Assembly: GCA_013399305.1 (NCBI GenBank)
Contig: VXAI01000180.1
Location: forward strand, 988,020-1,052,019
Reading direction: 5' to 3'
From: Rostratula benghalensis
Lineage: Eukaryota; Chordata; Aves; Charadriiformes; Rostratulidae
Length of the DNA: 64,000 nt
Shown here: positions 26,813 to 38,362 of the stretch, in pieces
Numbering within the stretch: position 1 is the stretch's first letter
Layout of the letters: each line of letters begins with the position of its first letter
Position numbers and translations under genes: made by a program
Notes under the pieces: model-generated
The model's database searches: none
What the model was told of the DNA's origin: nothing
Seen by the model: only the letters and a program-made list of their open reading frames with translations

Positions 26813-28050
26813 TCCCCTGACTGTTGGTTGAACTACTACAGGGAAAATCCTCAACATTGGGAAACCCAGGTAAGAGTTTCCTGCAAGCTTCACAGGTGAC
26901 AAAGCTGGTAGGAAAATAAAATACATAATATATATGTCTGTCCCACAAAAATACCATAAGAAACCTAACACAGTATTTTGCCAATGACAAATCGATTAGA
27001 GACATTACTCTGCCTTCCAAAACACTTTGGCAACTTTCCTAAAACAGATGTGATTTATTTTTTTCAATCTTTAATGACTCTCAAGTCACGCAACAGGCAC
27101 TTCATGCAATTCATTATGCTACATTGCTGCTCTCCTTGCCAGCAGCAACCAGAAAAACACTGACTTGCCCTTACACCATCTCTGTGCCTATCGATTATAT
27201 CATTAGGTAAGCAAATTGGTTACCTCACCTCAAACTCAGTGCTAAATTACAGTCACTAAGGTTTGTCATCACCTTAATAGGGTATCGACTGCCCTGAAAA
27301 GAATATGTTAAAAATCTCTGTATCCCAGGAGAAGCGATCGTGAAGGAGCATTCCCAGCTCAGACATGCTATGGAGCACGGCACACATTGTGATGAATTGT
27401 AATTTAGAGCAAGGTCAAAATTCAAGCCATCGTGTGTGCTGCAAGCACTCATTTTAGCAGATCAAATAGGCTACCCATCAAATACAGATTTGCCTAATAG
27501 TTATATTGCTCTGTCAATGGACAGCAAGCTGGCCTCCCCGCTGACAGAAGCACTCACAACGTGTTAGTGATGGCTGAACTTCCTAGGAGACAAAGCTGGA
27601 GTAGATTTATGGGAGCCTCCCACAGCAGGGATACTTACTTGGTCCTGTAGGTCCAACTCCTGGGTTTTATCTCTGGTTCTGCCACTCCCTTACTGAGGGC
27701 TTTGAGCTCTGTTCACCTCTGTCATGATGAGACAAGGGCACGGTACTGCTTTCACCCACCTGCAAAAAACAGTACCAATGAGGCAAAAAATTGGTCGAAG
27801 AAGTGACTAAAACTCACCAGATGCAGGAGTAGCCTGATCCCTTGTCTGACTCTTCCTTCTCACAAAGTGCACCTTTGAACAGGAACTAAAGCCAGCAAAT
27901 AATCTCCTCCAGCCTGCTCTCAGACCCACTTTCCACTTTATAGCACAGACAGAATGACAGCATTTTACTTCCAGGCAGGTGAGCTTAAAATCCTCTAAGA
28001 GCCCCAGAAAGATATCCCGGGTCAGGGCTGACAGAGAAGCACATTATTGT
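26813..28050. other. Intergenic sequence between two CR1 copies
   Basis: No gene or repeat recognised. Confidence 0.6.
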
Positions 28051-28453
28051 AGAATCAATCATAGCATTGTCTGGGTCGGAAGGGACCTTGCAGATCATCT
28101 AGTCCAACCATCAACCTTACTGAGATGAAAAGCCATCACTAAACCATGTCCCCAAGCACTCTGTCAACCCGGCTTTTCAATCCCTCCAGGGATGGGGCCT
28201 CAGCCCCTGCCCTGGGCAGCCCAGCCCAAGCCTTCACAACCCTTTCCCTCAAAACATTTCTCCTCATCTCCAACCTGAACCTCCCCCCTGGGGCAACTGG
28301 AGGCCATTTCCTCTTGTCCCATGGCCTGGGACTTGGGAGAAGAGACCTATCCCTGCCTCTCTACACCCTCCTTCCAGGTACCTGTAGAGAGCAAGGTCTC
28401 CTCTCAGTCTCCTATTCTCTAGGCTGAACACCCCCAGCCTCTCCTCATAAGAC

Positions 28454-31068
28454 TTACTCTCCAGACCCCTCCACCAGCTCCATTGCCCTTCTCTGGACTC
28501 TCTTCAGCACCTCAGTGTGGGAAGGGGCCCAAAATTGGACACAGACCTCAAGGTTGGGCTTCACCAGTGCCCTGGACAGGGGGATGATCACATCCCAAGT
28601 CCTGCTCCCCACACTATTCCTGATCCAGGCCAGGATGCTGGTGGCTTTCTTGGCCACCTGGGCACACTGCTGGCTCCTGTTCAGCCCACAGGCCACCAAC
28701 ACCCCCAGGGCCTTTTCTGCCAGGCAGCTCCAGCCACTCTGCCCCAGGCCTGGAGCGCTGCAGGGGGCTGGGGTGTCCCAAGTGCAGGACCCAGCACTTG
28801 GCCTTGTTGAACCTCATCCTGTTGGTCTCAGCCCATCCATCCATCCTGTCCAGATCCCTCTGCAAGGCCTTTCTACCCTCAAGCAGACCAACACTCCCAC
28901 CTAACTTGGGTCATCTGCACTTGATCTGCTTGCCCATATCATTGATAAAGATGTTAAAGAGATCTGGCTCCAGTACTGAGCCACACGGGAGACCACTCAT
29001 AACTGGATTTAACTCCATTCACCACCACTCTCTGGGCCTGTTCTCCCACCAGTTTTTAACCCAGCGGAGAGTCCTCACATCCAAGCCATGGGCAGCCAGT
29101 TTCTCCAGGAGGATACTGTGGGAGACTACATCCGAAGACATTACTAAAGCCCAGGTAAAAAACATCCACAGCTTTTCCCTCATCCACCAGGCAGGTCACT
29201 TTGTCATAGAAGGATATCGGGTTTGTCAAGCAGGACCTGCCCCTCATGAACCCCTGCTGGCTGGGCCAGATCACCTGGGCACCCTTCATGTGCCACATAA
29301 TGGCACTCAGGATGATCTATTCCATGGCCTTCCCAGGCACTGTGGCCAGACTGACAGACCTGTAGTTCCCCAGATCATCCCTCCAACCCTTCTTGTGGAT
29401 GGACATCACATTCGCTGGATACCTGTCAGCTGCAACCTCCCCAGTTTGCCAGGACTGCTGGTAAATGATGGAAAGTGGCTCAGTGACCATTTCCACCCGC
29501 TCCCTCAGTACCCTCAGGCGGATCCCATCTGGGCCCATAGACTTTTTTGTACCTACGTGTTGGAGCAGGTCCCTCACCACCTCCCTTTGGATTATGGGAG
29601 CTTCATTCTGCTCCCCAACCCATCTGCTAGTTCAGGGGTCTGGGTACTTAGGGAACACCCTACTCTACCACTAAAGACTGGGGCAAAGATGACATTCAGT
29701 ACCTCAGCCATCTCCTCATCCTTTGTGTCACTGTGTTACCTTCCATATCCAATAGAGGATGAAGATTCTCCCGAGTCCTCCTCTTGCTACTAATATATTT
29801 AAAGAAATTTTTATTGTTTTTAACATCCAGGGCCACGTTAAGTTCTAGCTGGGCTTTGGCCTTTCTAATCTTCTCCCTGCATAGCTTTACTCCACCTTTG
29901 TAATCTTCCCAAGTAGCCTGCCCCTTTTTCCAAAGGCCACAAACTCTCCTTTTTGCCCTGAACTGTGACCTTTTCTCTTTGTTCAGCCAGGCCAGCCCTT
30001 TCCCCTGACAACTTGCTTTACAATGCACAGGAATTGCCTGCTCCTGCACTTTTAAGACTTCCACCTTGAAAAACGTCCAGCTTTCCTGGACTCCTTTGCC
30101 CTTCAGGGCTGCCTCCCGAGGGACCCTGTCAAGCAGGCTCTTGAAGAGACCAAAGTTTGCCTTCTGGAAGTCCATGATGGCAGTCCTGCTGGCTCCCTTC
30201 CTTGCTTCCCTAAGAACCAAGAACTCTATCATTTTGTGGTCACTGTGCCCCAGATGGCCTCCAACTGTCACATCCTCCACAAGGCTCTCTCTGTTCACAA
30301 ACAGAAGATCCAGCAGTGCTCCTTCCATAGTCTTCCTAGATAACTCCCACACTGAGTCGGGAAGCTATCCCCAGTATACTCCAGGAACCTCCTAGACTGT
30401 TCCCTCACAGCTGCATTGTGTGCCCAGCTGATAATGTGGTAGGTTGAAGTCTCCCACCAGGACAAGGGCAAATGATCTTGAGACCTCTGCCAGCTGCATA
30501 TAGAACATTTCATCAACCTTTACAACCTGGTTGGGCACCCACCATGATATTAGCCTTCCTGGCCCTCCCCCTGATTCTTACCCATAGGTACTCAACTACC
30601 ATTACCCTCAACTAGCTCTTGACATTCATAACCCTCCCTAACACACAGGGCCACCCCTCCCCTCTTTGCTTGCCTGTGTCTCCCAAAGTGTTTGTAGCCC
30701 ACCCATTGCAGCACTCCAGTCATGCCACTCATCCCACCAATTTCCATGATGGCACTTACACCTGCTGCAAAGAGCTTGGCAACCTGTTTGTTGCCCATGC
30801 TACATGCACTTGTGTAGATGTACTTCAGCTGGGCTAATTGTCCTGCTACTTCTTTGAGGGGACAAGCTCTATCTCCCACCTGACTGTGCTCAGACCCTCC
30901 TGGCCTATTACTGCCCCTCACGTCTTTTCTATCATATGGACCACCATCCCCCACCTCCACTGGGATAATGGACTGCAAGACCTCACTACTACTTTTACCC
31001 ACAAGCACTGGCATGCTGTTCCCAGGCTCCACTTCAGTAACTCCAGTTTCATCCCCATCCCCCCTCAA
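28454..31068 (-). pseudogene. CR1 ORF2 remnants: endonuclease and reverse transcriptase
   Basis: The pieces occur in the expected order. At 31068-30592 is the start of an AP-endonuclease-like domain (YIYTSACSMGNKQ, then RGGVALCVREGYE). At 30352-29696 is the endonuclease end and connector (GHSDHKMIEF, FQKANFGLFKSLL, KNFFKYI). At 29580-29317 is the RT N-terminal part (SMGPDGI, SIIYQQSWQTGEV, NYRSVSL). At 29298-29056 are the following RT blocks (FMRGRSCLTN). At 28865-28454 is the C-terminal part ([33 protein letters not shown]). Frame changes separate the pieces. At the catalytic block a short deletion removes the Phe of F-A-D-D and brings a stop into frame (about 28905-28920). It cannot encode an active polymerase. 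Confidence 0.88.
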
Positions 31069-31084
31069 ACCTAGTTTAAAGCTC

Positions 31085-31568
31085 TTTCAATGAGCCCTGT
31101 TAACTCTTGTCCCAGGATCCTTCTTCCCCTTCTGGTTAGGCTTTCCCCACCTGTTGCCAGCAGGCCTGGTGGCCTGTAGATCAGCCCATGATCAAAGAAA
31201 CCAAGGTTCTGATGGTTGCACCAGTCTTAGGGCCAGGAGTTTATCCTCTGGCTCTTCCTGTTTATCCCCTCATTGATGCCTGCAACTGGTGGGACAGAGG
31301 ACAACACTACTCATGCTCCTGATCCCTTAGCCAGCCATCCCAAGGCCCTGAAGTCTCTCTTCATTGCCCTTAGACTTCTGGTAGGTCCCTCATCACCACC
31401 TACTTGAAATACCAGCAGCAGGTAGTAGATCGAGGGCTGAACAAGGGAAGGGAGATTTCTGTATATCCTTAATCAGGGCCTCAGGGAAGCAGCTGATTTC
31501 CCTGTGGGATGGGTCTGGTCAGCAAATGGGACCCTCTCTTCCCCTCAGAGAGGGGTCACCCAACACAA
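31085..31568 (-). pseudogene. CR1 ORF1 esterase-domain remnant
   Basis: The minus-strand translation around 31240-31330 contains VVLSSVPPVAGINEG and NRKSQRINSW. This recalls the SGNH-hydrolase-like esterase carried by CR1 ORF1 proteins, where a Ser-Ser-Val-Pro-Pro motif and an Arg-Ile-Asn segment are typical. Stops follow shortly after. The segment is therefore a decayed continuation of ORF1. Confidence 0.6.
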
Positions 31569-32126
31569 TTACCTGTCTTGTCTTCTTAATTGAAGAAGTC
31601 CTAAGGCATAGGGAGGGGAAGGACTAGTCCTGAGTGACTCATGGGATGGGTCTTCCTCTCCAACCTCATTTACCTGGCCCGCAATTTCAAAAGCCACAGA
31701 CCTATTATGCAGGGACAACTGGGAACGTGAGGAGGCCAGGAGAGGTTTGGGTTGCCCTCCCGCAAAGGGACCCATTTCCATTCCCAACTGTCCCCTAAGT
31801 CCCTTCCTTCTGCCTGGTGGCAGGAGGGAAAGGGCATCATCCACTGCATGTGGAGCCTCCACCCGCTGCCCCTGCCTTAAGGCACGGCTCCAACAACCTA
31901 CTTCACTTCCGCAGCCTCTGATACTTCTCAGCCCTTCTACCTCCACCCTCACTTCGACCGCTCGCCTCAGCGGACAGCTCGTCCGATCACACCGCACACA
32001 GGGGCCGTCTACGGCTCCCTCGGGTCCCGCTGACAGGCTCAGACATTCGCTGCAGCCGGAGCAAACCTCCTCAGCCGCAGCCTCCATCTTCCCTCCTGCC
32101 GGGCACCCGCGCCCCCTGGCGGCCAT
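31569..32126 (-). pseudogene. CR1 ORF1 5' part (Cys-rich nucleic-acid binding type)
   Basis: An open frame of 185 codons starts at ATG 32126 in a fair Kozak context (AAAATGG) and opens MAARGRGCPAGG. It carries a cysteine cluster, CSGCSECL, followed about 18 residues later by CVRCDRTSC, as in the N-terminal zinc-finger-like part of CR1 ORF1 proteins. The frame stops at 31571-31569, before the esterase part, which is found further on with stops. ORF1 products of CR1 bind nucleic acid and support retrotransposition. This copy is truncated. It is not a host gene. Confidence 0.75.
32106..32124 (-). promoter_or_regulatory. CTCF-like motif overlapping CR1 ORF1 start
   Basis: The minus strand reads GGCCGCCAGGGGGCGCGGG directly after the AT of the ORF1 ATG. 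It agrees with the vertebrate CTCF core (CCASYAGRKGGCRS type) at nearly all core positions. Binding is inferred. Confidence 0.4.
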
Positions 32127-32261
32127 TTTCTCTCTGCCGCCGGGCGGGGACCAATCACCGCCGGCTGCTTCCCGCGCGCCCTGCGTACCTGCGCCTGCGC
32201 CGCTGATCCTCCCTCATGCCCAGCACGCGCGCCCGGCTCGCGCTGCGCTGCTGAAGGGGCC

Positions 32262-33062
32262 GTAGCCGCTTCTCAGTTTCCCGCGCCTCGCCCGGCCCGG
32301 CCCCGTCAGCCCCGCGGCGGCTCCCTCTCCAGACTCCCGGGCCGTTTCGGGCCTCCCCGCTCCCCCTCGGCTTCTCCGTCCCCGGGAACCCCCCCTCTCC
32401 CTCCCAACCCAGCTCGGTTTCAGAGACGCAGCGCTCGCCGCTACCCTTGGTCGCTCTCCGCGCGGTCTGAGGGAAGCTGGCGGTGTGGCCGCTGTGACAT
32501 TTCCCGCGCCTCGCCCGGCCCGGCCCTGTCAGCCTCGCGGCTCCCTCAGGAGAACCCCGACTCTTTTCGGGCCTCTCGGCTTCTCCGTCTCCACCCAGCT
32601 CGGTTTTAAAGCCACTCGCCCCTGTCGCTCTCCCCCTGGTTCCGAGGGAAGCTGGCGGTTGTGGCCGCTTTGACATCGGCCGCGCCTCGGTGAGCCCGGC
32701 CCCACCGACGGCAGCCTCGCGGCTCCCCCTCGAGACTCCCGGCTCGCTTCGGGCCTCCCCGCTCCCCCTCGGCTTCGCCGTCTCCGGGAAGCCCCCGCTC
32801 CCCCTCAGTCCAGCTCGGTTTTAGAGACGCAGCGCTCACCGCTACCCTTGATCCCTCTCCGCGCGGTGCTGAGGAAATGCGGAGGTATCTCCGCTTCTAA
32901 ATGTGCTGCGGCTCCCCCCTCCCGAGGTTCCGGACTCGTTTCGGGTCCCTCCGCTCTCCCTCTCAATCTGGCTCAACTTTAAAGACGCAGCACGCACCGC
33001 TGCCGCTGTCGCTCTCCGCGCGGTCTGAGGAGAGCTTGGGGTATGGCCGCTTCGGCATTTGC
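32262..33062 (-). repeat. Four tandem GC-rich units, presumptive CR1 5' UTR/promoter array
   Basis: Shared blocks recur in the same order in four copies. The block AGCTCGGTT (or a close variant) occurs at 32411, 32597, 32812 and 32970, giving steps of 186, 215 and 158 bases. The block TTTCGGGCC or a variant occurs near 32345, 32573, 32746 and 32938. GACGCAGC and TCGCTCTCCGCGCGG also recur. The units are CpG-dense. Their place directly before ORF1 is what one expects of promoter monomers, as known from mouse L1. Promoter function is inferred. Confidence 0.8.
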
Positions 33063-33090
33063 CACGTGTAACACGTGCAAGCAGCACGTG
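33063..33090. promoter_or_regulatory. Three CACGTG E-boxes
   Basis: The palindrome CACGTG occurs at 33063-33068, 33072-33077 and 33085-33090. It is the canonical site for bHLH factors such as USF, MYC/MAX and CLOCK/BMAL1. The cluster sits at the outer edge of the CR1 5' units. Confidence 0.5.
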
Positions 33091-33435
33091 TAAAACGCCC
33101 CAGCCTTCATTAAAGGGGCAAAATCCCAAGGCAGGTTTATTTAACGTCCTGAAAGCAGAGAGACGGCGGCATTTGTTGCGGCCAGATCTCTCCATTCTCC
33201 TCCAGCCCATGCAAAGCACACAGCCGGTTTCACCTGGGCTACTGATGAATTAAAAAAAAAAAAAAAGTAGATACCCTCCTCTGGTAGGACCTCCCCATCA
33301 GTCACAGAAAATATTCATTGATTTCCATCGACTTCTAGATTAGGCCCATAATTACTTAATTAACTTAAGCAAAGCAACTGAGCAGCAAAAGGGCTGACAA
33401 ATACCTGAACTGCTGAGTCAGTCGGCCAAGCACCA
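33091..33435. other. Spacer between CR1 5' end and LTR
   Basis: The spacer has an A tract (33251-33264) and AT-rich sequence. The start may still belong to the CR1 5' region. Confidence 0.5.
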
Positions 33436-34179
33436 TGTTTAGGCTCTGCCCTGGTCTGAGGCAAAACAAACCAATTTTCTGTCTTATAATTCTACTTTTT
33501 TTTTAGCTCAGCCTCTTCTAACTAACTAAACTCTGAAATTAACAGCATATTGTTCAGAAACGTTTCACTCTCACGGTGATAAGATCTGATTATACCGAGG
33601 AATGGTGTGCGGAGAGGATCTTGCTTATGCTTATTGCTAGAATAACCAAGGTCAGGGAATTTTGTTTATTTGCCCTGTCAGAGGTTCAAAAGTGGAAAAG
33701 CATTGAGGGGTCACACCTGTGGGGAGGAGGGGACAGCACAGGTGACCCAAACCTGACCAACTGGGATATTCCATCCCATCTGCATCCTGCTCAGTATAAA
33801 AGCTGAGTGATAAAAGGGTCGACTTTCTTCAAGAGCCAAGGAGGAACTTGTCTTTCTGTCTGCCTTTGACCCTGATCCCAGCATGTCTGACTCCAGATCT
33901 GGAATCCAGCTCCTGTCAATCACTGAGTCCAGTCTGGCACTTTTCCTGATGCCTGCTGGTGACCTGGTTGTCATCCTGGGAGCTTGATATGGTTTTACAT
34001 ATATTGCATCTATTTCATTATTTTTCTCTTACTATAATTTTAGTATTAATACTTCATTACCAGTAGTACAGTTCATTCTAAATTCATACATCTCCACATC
34101 TCTTCCTCTCCTTTCTTTTTGGGGGGAAGAAGGGCCATCTCTCAGTCTGGTTTTGGTAATTTTGGCTGAAACCACGACA
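33436..34179 (+). mobile_element. Solo LTR of an endogenous retrovirus (ERVL-like, tentative)
   Basis: This block of about 744 bp begins near TGTTTAGG and ends CCACGACA, the TG...CA layout of an LTR. It has a TATA box (TATAAAAG, 33795-33802) a little before its middle, followed by a CT-rich stretch, as in a U3-R-U5 arrangement. The base pattern strongly resembles LTRs common in birds. No gag, pol or env sequence adjoins it, so it is a solo LTR left by recombination. I see no clear flanking duplication (CACCA versus GGCTG), so the 5' edge may be wrong by some bases. The ERVL assignment is from memory and uncertain. Confidence 0.7.
33795..33802 (+). promoter_or_regulatory. TATA box in solo LTR
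   Basis: TATAAAAG lies in the LTR after CTGCTCAG. Transcription would start near 33825. Whether it is active is unknown. Confidence 0.5.
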
Positions 34180-34440
34180 GGCTGAGTTCAGGTTTGGGGT
34201 GAACATGTAGATTCTCATCTCCTTAATGTAGAGAGAACAGATTGTGTGCTTTTGGGCTTTATTCTGTATCTCTCACGTATCAGTATTCCTTTTCCACATC
34301 CATCTACACTTTTCATGGGGTTTTGTCAGGAAAAAAAAACAACAAAAAAAAAAGTAGTGAGCCAGCAAGTTATTTGCATTTCCCAAGAAGGCTCATTAAC
34401 AGTATGTGACACCTCTGCCTGCCCCTGCCTGCAGCAGTGT

Positions 34441-34546
34441 GATTCATAGAATGGTTAGAGTTGGAAGGGGTCTTAAAGATCTAGTTCCAACCTCCCTTCC
34501 ATGGGCAGGGACACCTCCCACCAGACCAGGTTGCTCACAGCCCAGT
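34441..34546 (-). mobile_element. Short CR1 3' end
   Basis: The fragment begins GATTCATAGAATGGTTAGAG and includes TTGGAAGGGGTCTTAAAGAT and GACACCTCCCACCAGACCAG. It is about 105 bases long. Confidence 0.85.
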
Positions 34547-37500
34547 CTAGAAGGGGGTTAAACCAGAAGGCTGCACAACACAAACAACACTGGAAAGGGG
34601 AGGGTGGGGGGAGAGAGGAGGAAATGGAGGAGAACTCTGCACGGCTGGAGGAAAACAGCCCTTTTGCCATTCACTGGGATTTCTGCTGCCATTTTACCTA
34701 AGGAAGAAGTGGAGCTGTGCATTTTCCTCTGCTACAGAAAAAGAATGGTGGAGGGCAAACCCCAAGGAGCTCCCATCACTGGAGAGGCCACAAGTCCAAG
34801 ACAGAACGATGAAACATTGAGACCGGGTGAGGTTTCTTGTCCCTTGCAGCTTCCCTCAGAGCTCTGCATAGGCATTATGAGAAGTCATCATTAGGAAGGA
34901 CCTTATCACACCTACATAACCCCTGAGTAGTGCCAGAACAGTTCATTGCAGGATAAATAATAGCCTTGGTGTGCAGCTCTCTGGACCACAGCAGCTGGAT
35001 GATTTTTAGTTAGATTTATTTGCAAAGATATTAAGGAAGTTTATCATCATCTCAGGTATTTAATTCAGTGAAAGATACACTCAAGGACACACAAAAATTT
35101 AAGCAGCTCCAAGGAAATAGATAATTTAGAAGGCCTGACCTCTACCACAGAAATTAAAAAAGTTTGAGGTGTATTTATTCATGGAATATATACTCCCTTA
35201 AGAACAGCCTGTGTCTAAATATTTTTACCAGTTCTGGGTCTATTTGATGGATAGCTTTTATGATTTCTCTAGAACAGAAACATTAGACTTCCATGCAAGG
35301 ACCCGTGGATACTTTCAGGAAACAATTCTGTGGGGCGAGCTGGCACAGATCAGGTGTACTCATTCCCTGCCTTTTGAATTTGATAGCAATTTGGTTTTTA
35401 TGCTCCTCATTTTGTTTGCTTCCATACTCCGAGAAGTTGAGCAGCTTGGTGCTTTTTCTGGCAGAGCTTCCTCACCCCAGAGCAGGAAGAGCCTCCTGCA
35501 CTCTGCTTAAACATGAAAATGCAAACAAGCACACCTGCACAGGCAATCTGTAAACACTAACTCCTCCCTCATAACATTCCAGAAGAGAGATGCTGTAAGG
35601 AGGACAGTATTGCTGCCTGGGGACCTGGTTGTTCCTCAGTACCACCTTTGCACTTGAGCATATGGTTTTGTAAAGAAGCTAGCTAACTCACAGGTCCTTG
35701 CTATGTGGGAGTTGATGCCAGGACAGTTAACCCGCTCACTGGGCACCAGCATGAGGAATCAATCCCTGCTGGGATGTGGGCCAAGGCCCCCTGTGTCCGT
35801 GAGTAGTTGTGCTGCTACTCATAATGCGTGGTTTCCATGAGCTGTTGCTTTCAGCAAGGCAGCTTCTTCTCCAGGTCCAGCCATAGGACAGTGCTTTGTG
35901 GACATTACATCCATCACTGTCCCCAAACCAGCAGCAGCAGGGCCAGGCTGAGCTGTTTTTCTTCCGAGGGGAACATACCTTTTTTTTTCACCCTGCTGTA
36001 GGATGCTCTGTGATCCCTTGTGTAGGATGGATGGATGGTCCCCCAGCTGAGACTGTAAAACCTGAAACTGCACGCTCTGCACACACAGTGAAGAGCTTGC
36101 AGCGTTCTTCACTCAAGGTGCTCTTTACTGCAAAGGTGCTTAGAAAAATCACAGTGCGCAGCTTTTTCAATAGCACCTTGGGAACTCAGGTCCCAGTTTC
36201 AGAAAGTTACATTTGGTGTCAGGATCTAAGCCACTCAGGTGCTGTAAAATACTCCATCAATAAACTAGTTTTATTTTTACTTCCAATTCTAGGAGGCAGC
36301 AACATGGGGGTACCTGCACCTGGATAACAAGGGATGATGTGAGAAGGATGGAGGAATCAAGAGTTCTTGCAAGTAGACCTGAAACATCTGTGTCCCAAAA
36401 TTCACCTTGCCAAAAGGAAACTAACAATGACAAAATTTGTCTAAGACAACGATCAGACGGATTAAACGGAAACGAGCGGGTTATTCCCAAGAGACTTGAG
36501 GTAAGGTGTCATCTTGGAAACAAGTGTAAAAGATGCATGAAAATTTGCAGCAGTGGGGAGAAATGTGGTAACAACAGCAGGCAAACCCCAGTCCAGCACT
36601 GCCAGAAGGTTAGGAGGGTTAGTTACAAGAGGAAATTTAGGCATTTATAGGCATTAATTAACACCTTGTAAGTATCTAGTCCCCTGGTTTACCTGGTGTA
36701 TTGCTAATACTGATGCTGAACATCCAGTTCACTGATTGCTGGTTTATTAGACGTCCATAATGAATCAATGAAGTGCTTTGATCCTGATTTGATTGAAACC
36801 ATGTGAGTCAAGCACTTTTTCCCTGCGACACACCAGAAATTTTCCTGACTGCAGAGTAGAACATAAGAGTTGGATCAGGCTTATGGCTCCAAATCCCAAA
36901 TCCTTCACCCACCTCTGAAAACATGACTCACTCAGCAGCAGCAGTCCCCATCATCTGGAAGTTTAGAGCACCATTTCAGTGCTTCACGGAGTGCTTTGAG
37001 ATAAAACATATAAAAATATTTTATGTTTAACACTTTGACAGGTGTGACATTCCATCTCATAAAGGGTAATCAGAGATATATATGGGATAAAACATTACAG
37101 CTTTATCGTATGAATCAACCCCAGCAGAGCTTAAGTGCTTATCCAGCAAATCAGAGAGAGCAAAACCAGAAACCACCTAGAGGATTATTTTTTTTTCTAA
37201 TGTTATATTTGATTCCTTTTCAAATCCATTCTGTTTTATTATATTTTTTAAGAGCTAAAAGAAGTCAGATTAGATATTTAAACTCAGGTGCCTTTTCAAA
37301 TGGGAACAGATAAACTCAGAGCTCCACTTTTAAAGCCTACATAAAACTTTTGGGTTTCTGCAGCTTCAAGCAGAACCGTATTGCCATTTATGTTCCATTC
37401 AAGGCAAGACAGATGCAGTCCCAAACCCAAATATGCCTGGATAATAAAGACTGCTATAAGCCATCCATTTTCTGAACTTGTGCAATCAGGTAATTCCCTA

Positions 37501-38362
37501 ACAGACTCTACTTGGCAACCTTTTTTTTTTTCCCACAACAGCTTTATACATACAGATTAAAGGACTCAATCCTGCAGTTTTTATTCTTATGAACTTGTGA
37601 GTATGGCTGATCTCAACCTTCATAATTCTGTGTTAAGATTTTTTTTTACTTCAGTAACTTTCCTACACCCACTGTTTGTTCGTTGTTTGGGTTTTTTTTC
37701 CCAGGGGATTTATAAAGCTAACATTAAAAAAAAGCCTAGGAAGACAGAAATTTGTACACATAAGCCAGTGTATCAACTCAGCATCACCTGAAATCTGAAA
37801 TATGATGGGAATCAGAAAGATATGTTTGTAGGGTTTTTTTCTATGCAGAAAATAAACTGCAGGAGAAACCTAGCTCAAAGCAGTGCCTGTAGCACATGGA
37901 CAGAGAGAGAAGCAGAGAAGCTGAGGAAGCAGAGGGCTCTCTGATTTGTCTTCTGAAACGTCTCTGTTCTCCAAGGATGTAACTGGGCTCCAGGTAATGG
38001 ACTGCAGCAAAATCTATTTATTTCCAATACTATTAGGCTAAGGAAAACTCTGTAATCCGTAAAGATCCTCAACCTATGATGCACTTGCATAAAAAAAGTC
38101 TCTCTGCAAAGGGCTTCCCTCCAAAACGTATTCCTTGTAAGCAACTCGGTGCTACTCGTGGTCTATAAAGCAGGCTATCAAATCCACCTTCCAGTGGCCA
38201 AAACAAGATGCAGACCACCCACCTGCTCACAGATGACATATGCACAGATACTCAACAAATTCTCATTTTTTTTAATACAAAATCAAAAACCCTGCCCCTT
38301 ATTACCATAACCTCAACCCTGTCACAGGGATGTGCCTGACACATAACACCTACTACTACTTT
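34547..38362. other. Intergenic sequence, no gene seen
   Basis: Unique, AT-rich in parts, with T tracts near 37190 and 37520-37530. GAGTGCTTTGAGATAAAACA (about 36989) recalls tails of old amniote retroposons but is too short to call. Confidence 0.55.

Larger units (their letters stand above)
28051..33062 (-). mobile_element. Near full-length CR1 LINE retrotransposon, decayed
   Basis: Reading on the minus strand, the element has a GC-rich 5' region made of four related units (33062 to about 32262), an ORF1 start at 32126, an ORF2 region from about 31068, and the usual CR1 3' end at 28051. Most avian CR1 copies are cut short at the 5' end to a few hundred bases, so a 5 kb copy with a 5' UTR is rare. 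ORF1 and ORF2 are both broken by stops and small deletions. The 3' kilobase closely resembles the copies at 52474, 61894 and 63657, which suggests one subfamily. The exact 5' boundary is uncertain because CR1 usually leaves no target duplication. Confidence 0.9.
31880..33066. other. CpG island
   Basis: This stretch of about 1.2 kb is strongly GC- and CpG-rich, in contrast to the AT-rich surroundings. It coincides with the CR1 5' units and the first part of CR1 ORF1, so it is probably transposon-derived and not the promoter of a host gene. The long reading frames on both strands here follow from the base composition. Confidence 0.85.

Noticed and set aside
28798..29793. 331-codon plus-strand frame
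   Set aside because: It is the reverse of CR1 ORF2 (RT region on the minus strand) and matches no protein of its own.
31569..32126. Host gene with a CpG-island promoter
   Set aside because: The Cys cluster and the following esterase and endonuclease remnants show that it is CR1 ORF1.
31747..32839. Several long frames on both strands in the CpG island
   Set aside because: High GC removes stop codons. Only the minus-strand ORF1 of CR1 starting at 32126 has recognisable motifs.
33411..34187. GCTGAGT on both sides of the LTR as a target-site duplication
   Set aside because: The left copy is not adjacent to the TG start and the length does not fit the usual 4-6 bases. Probably coincidence.
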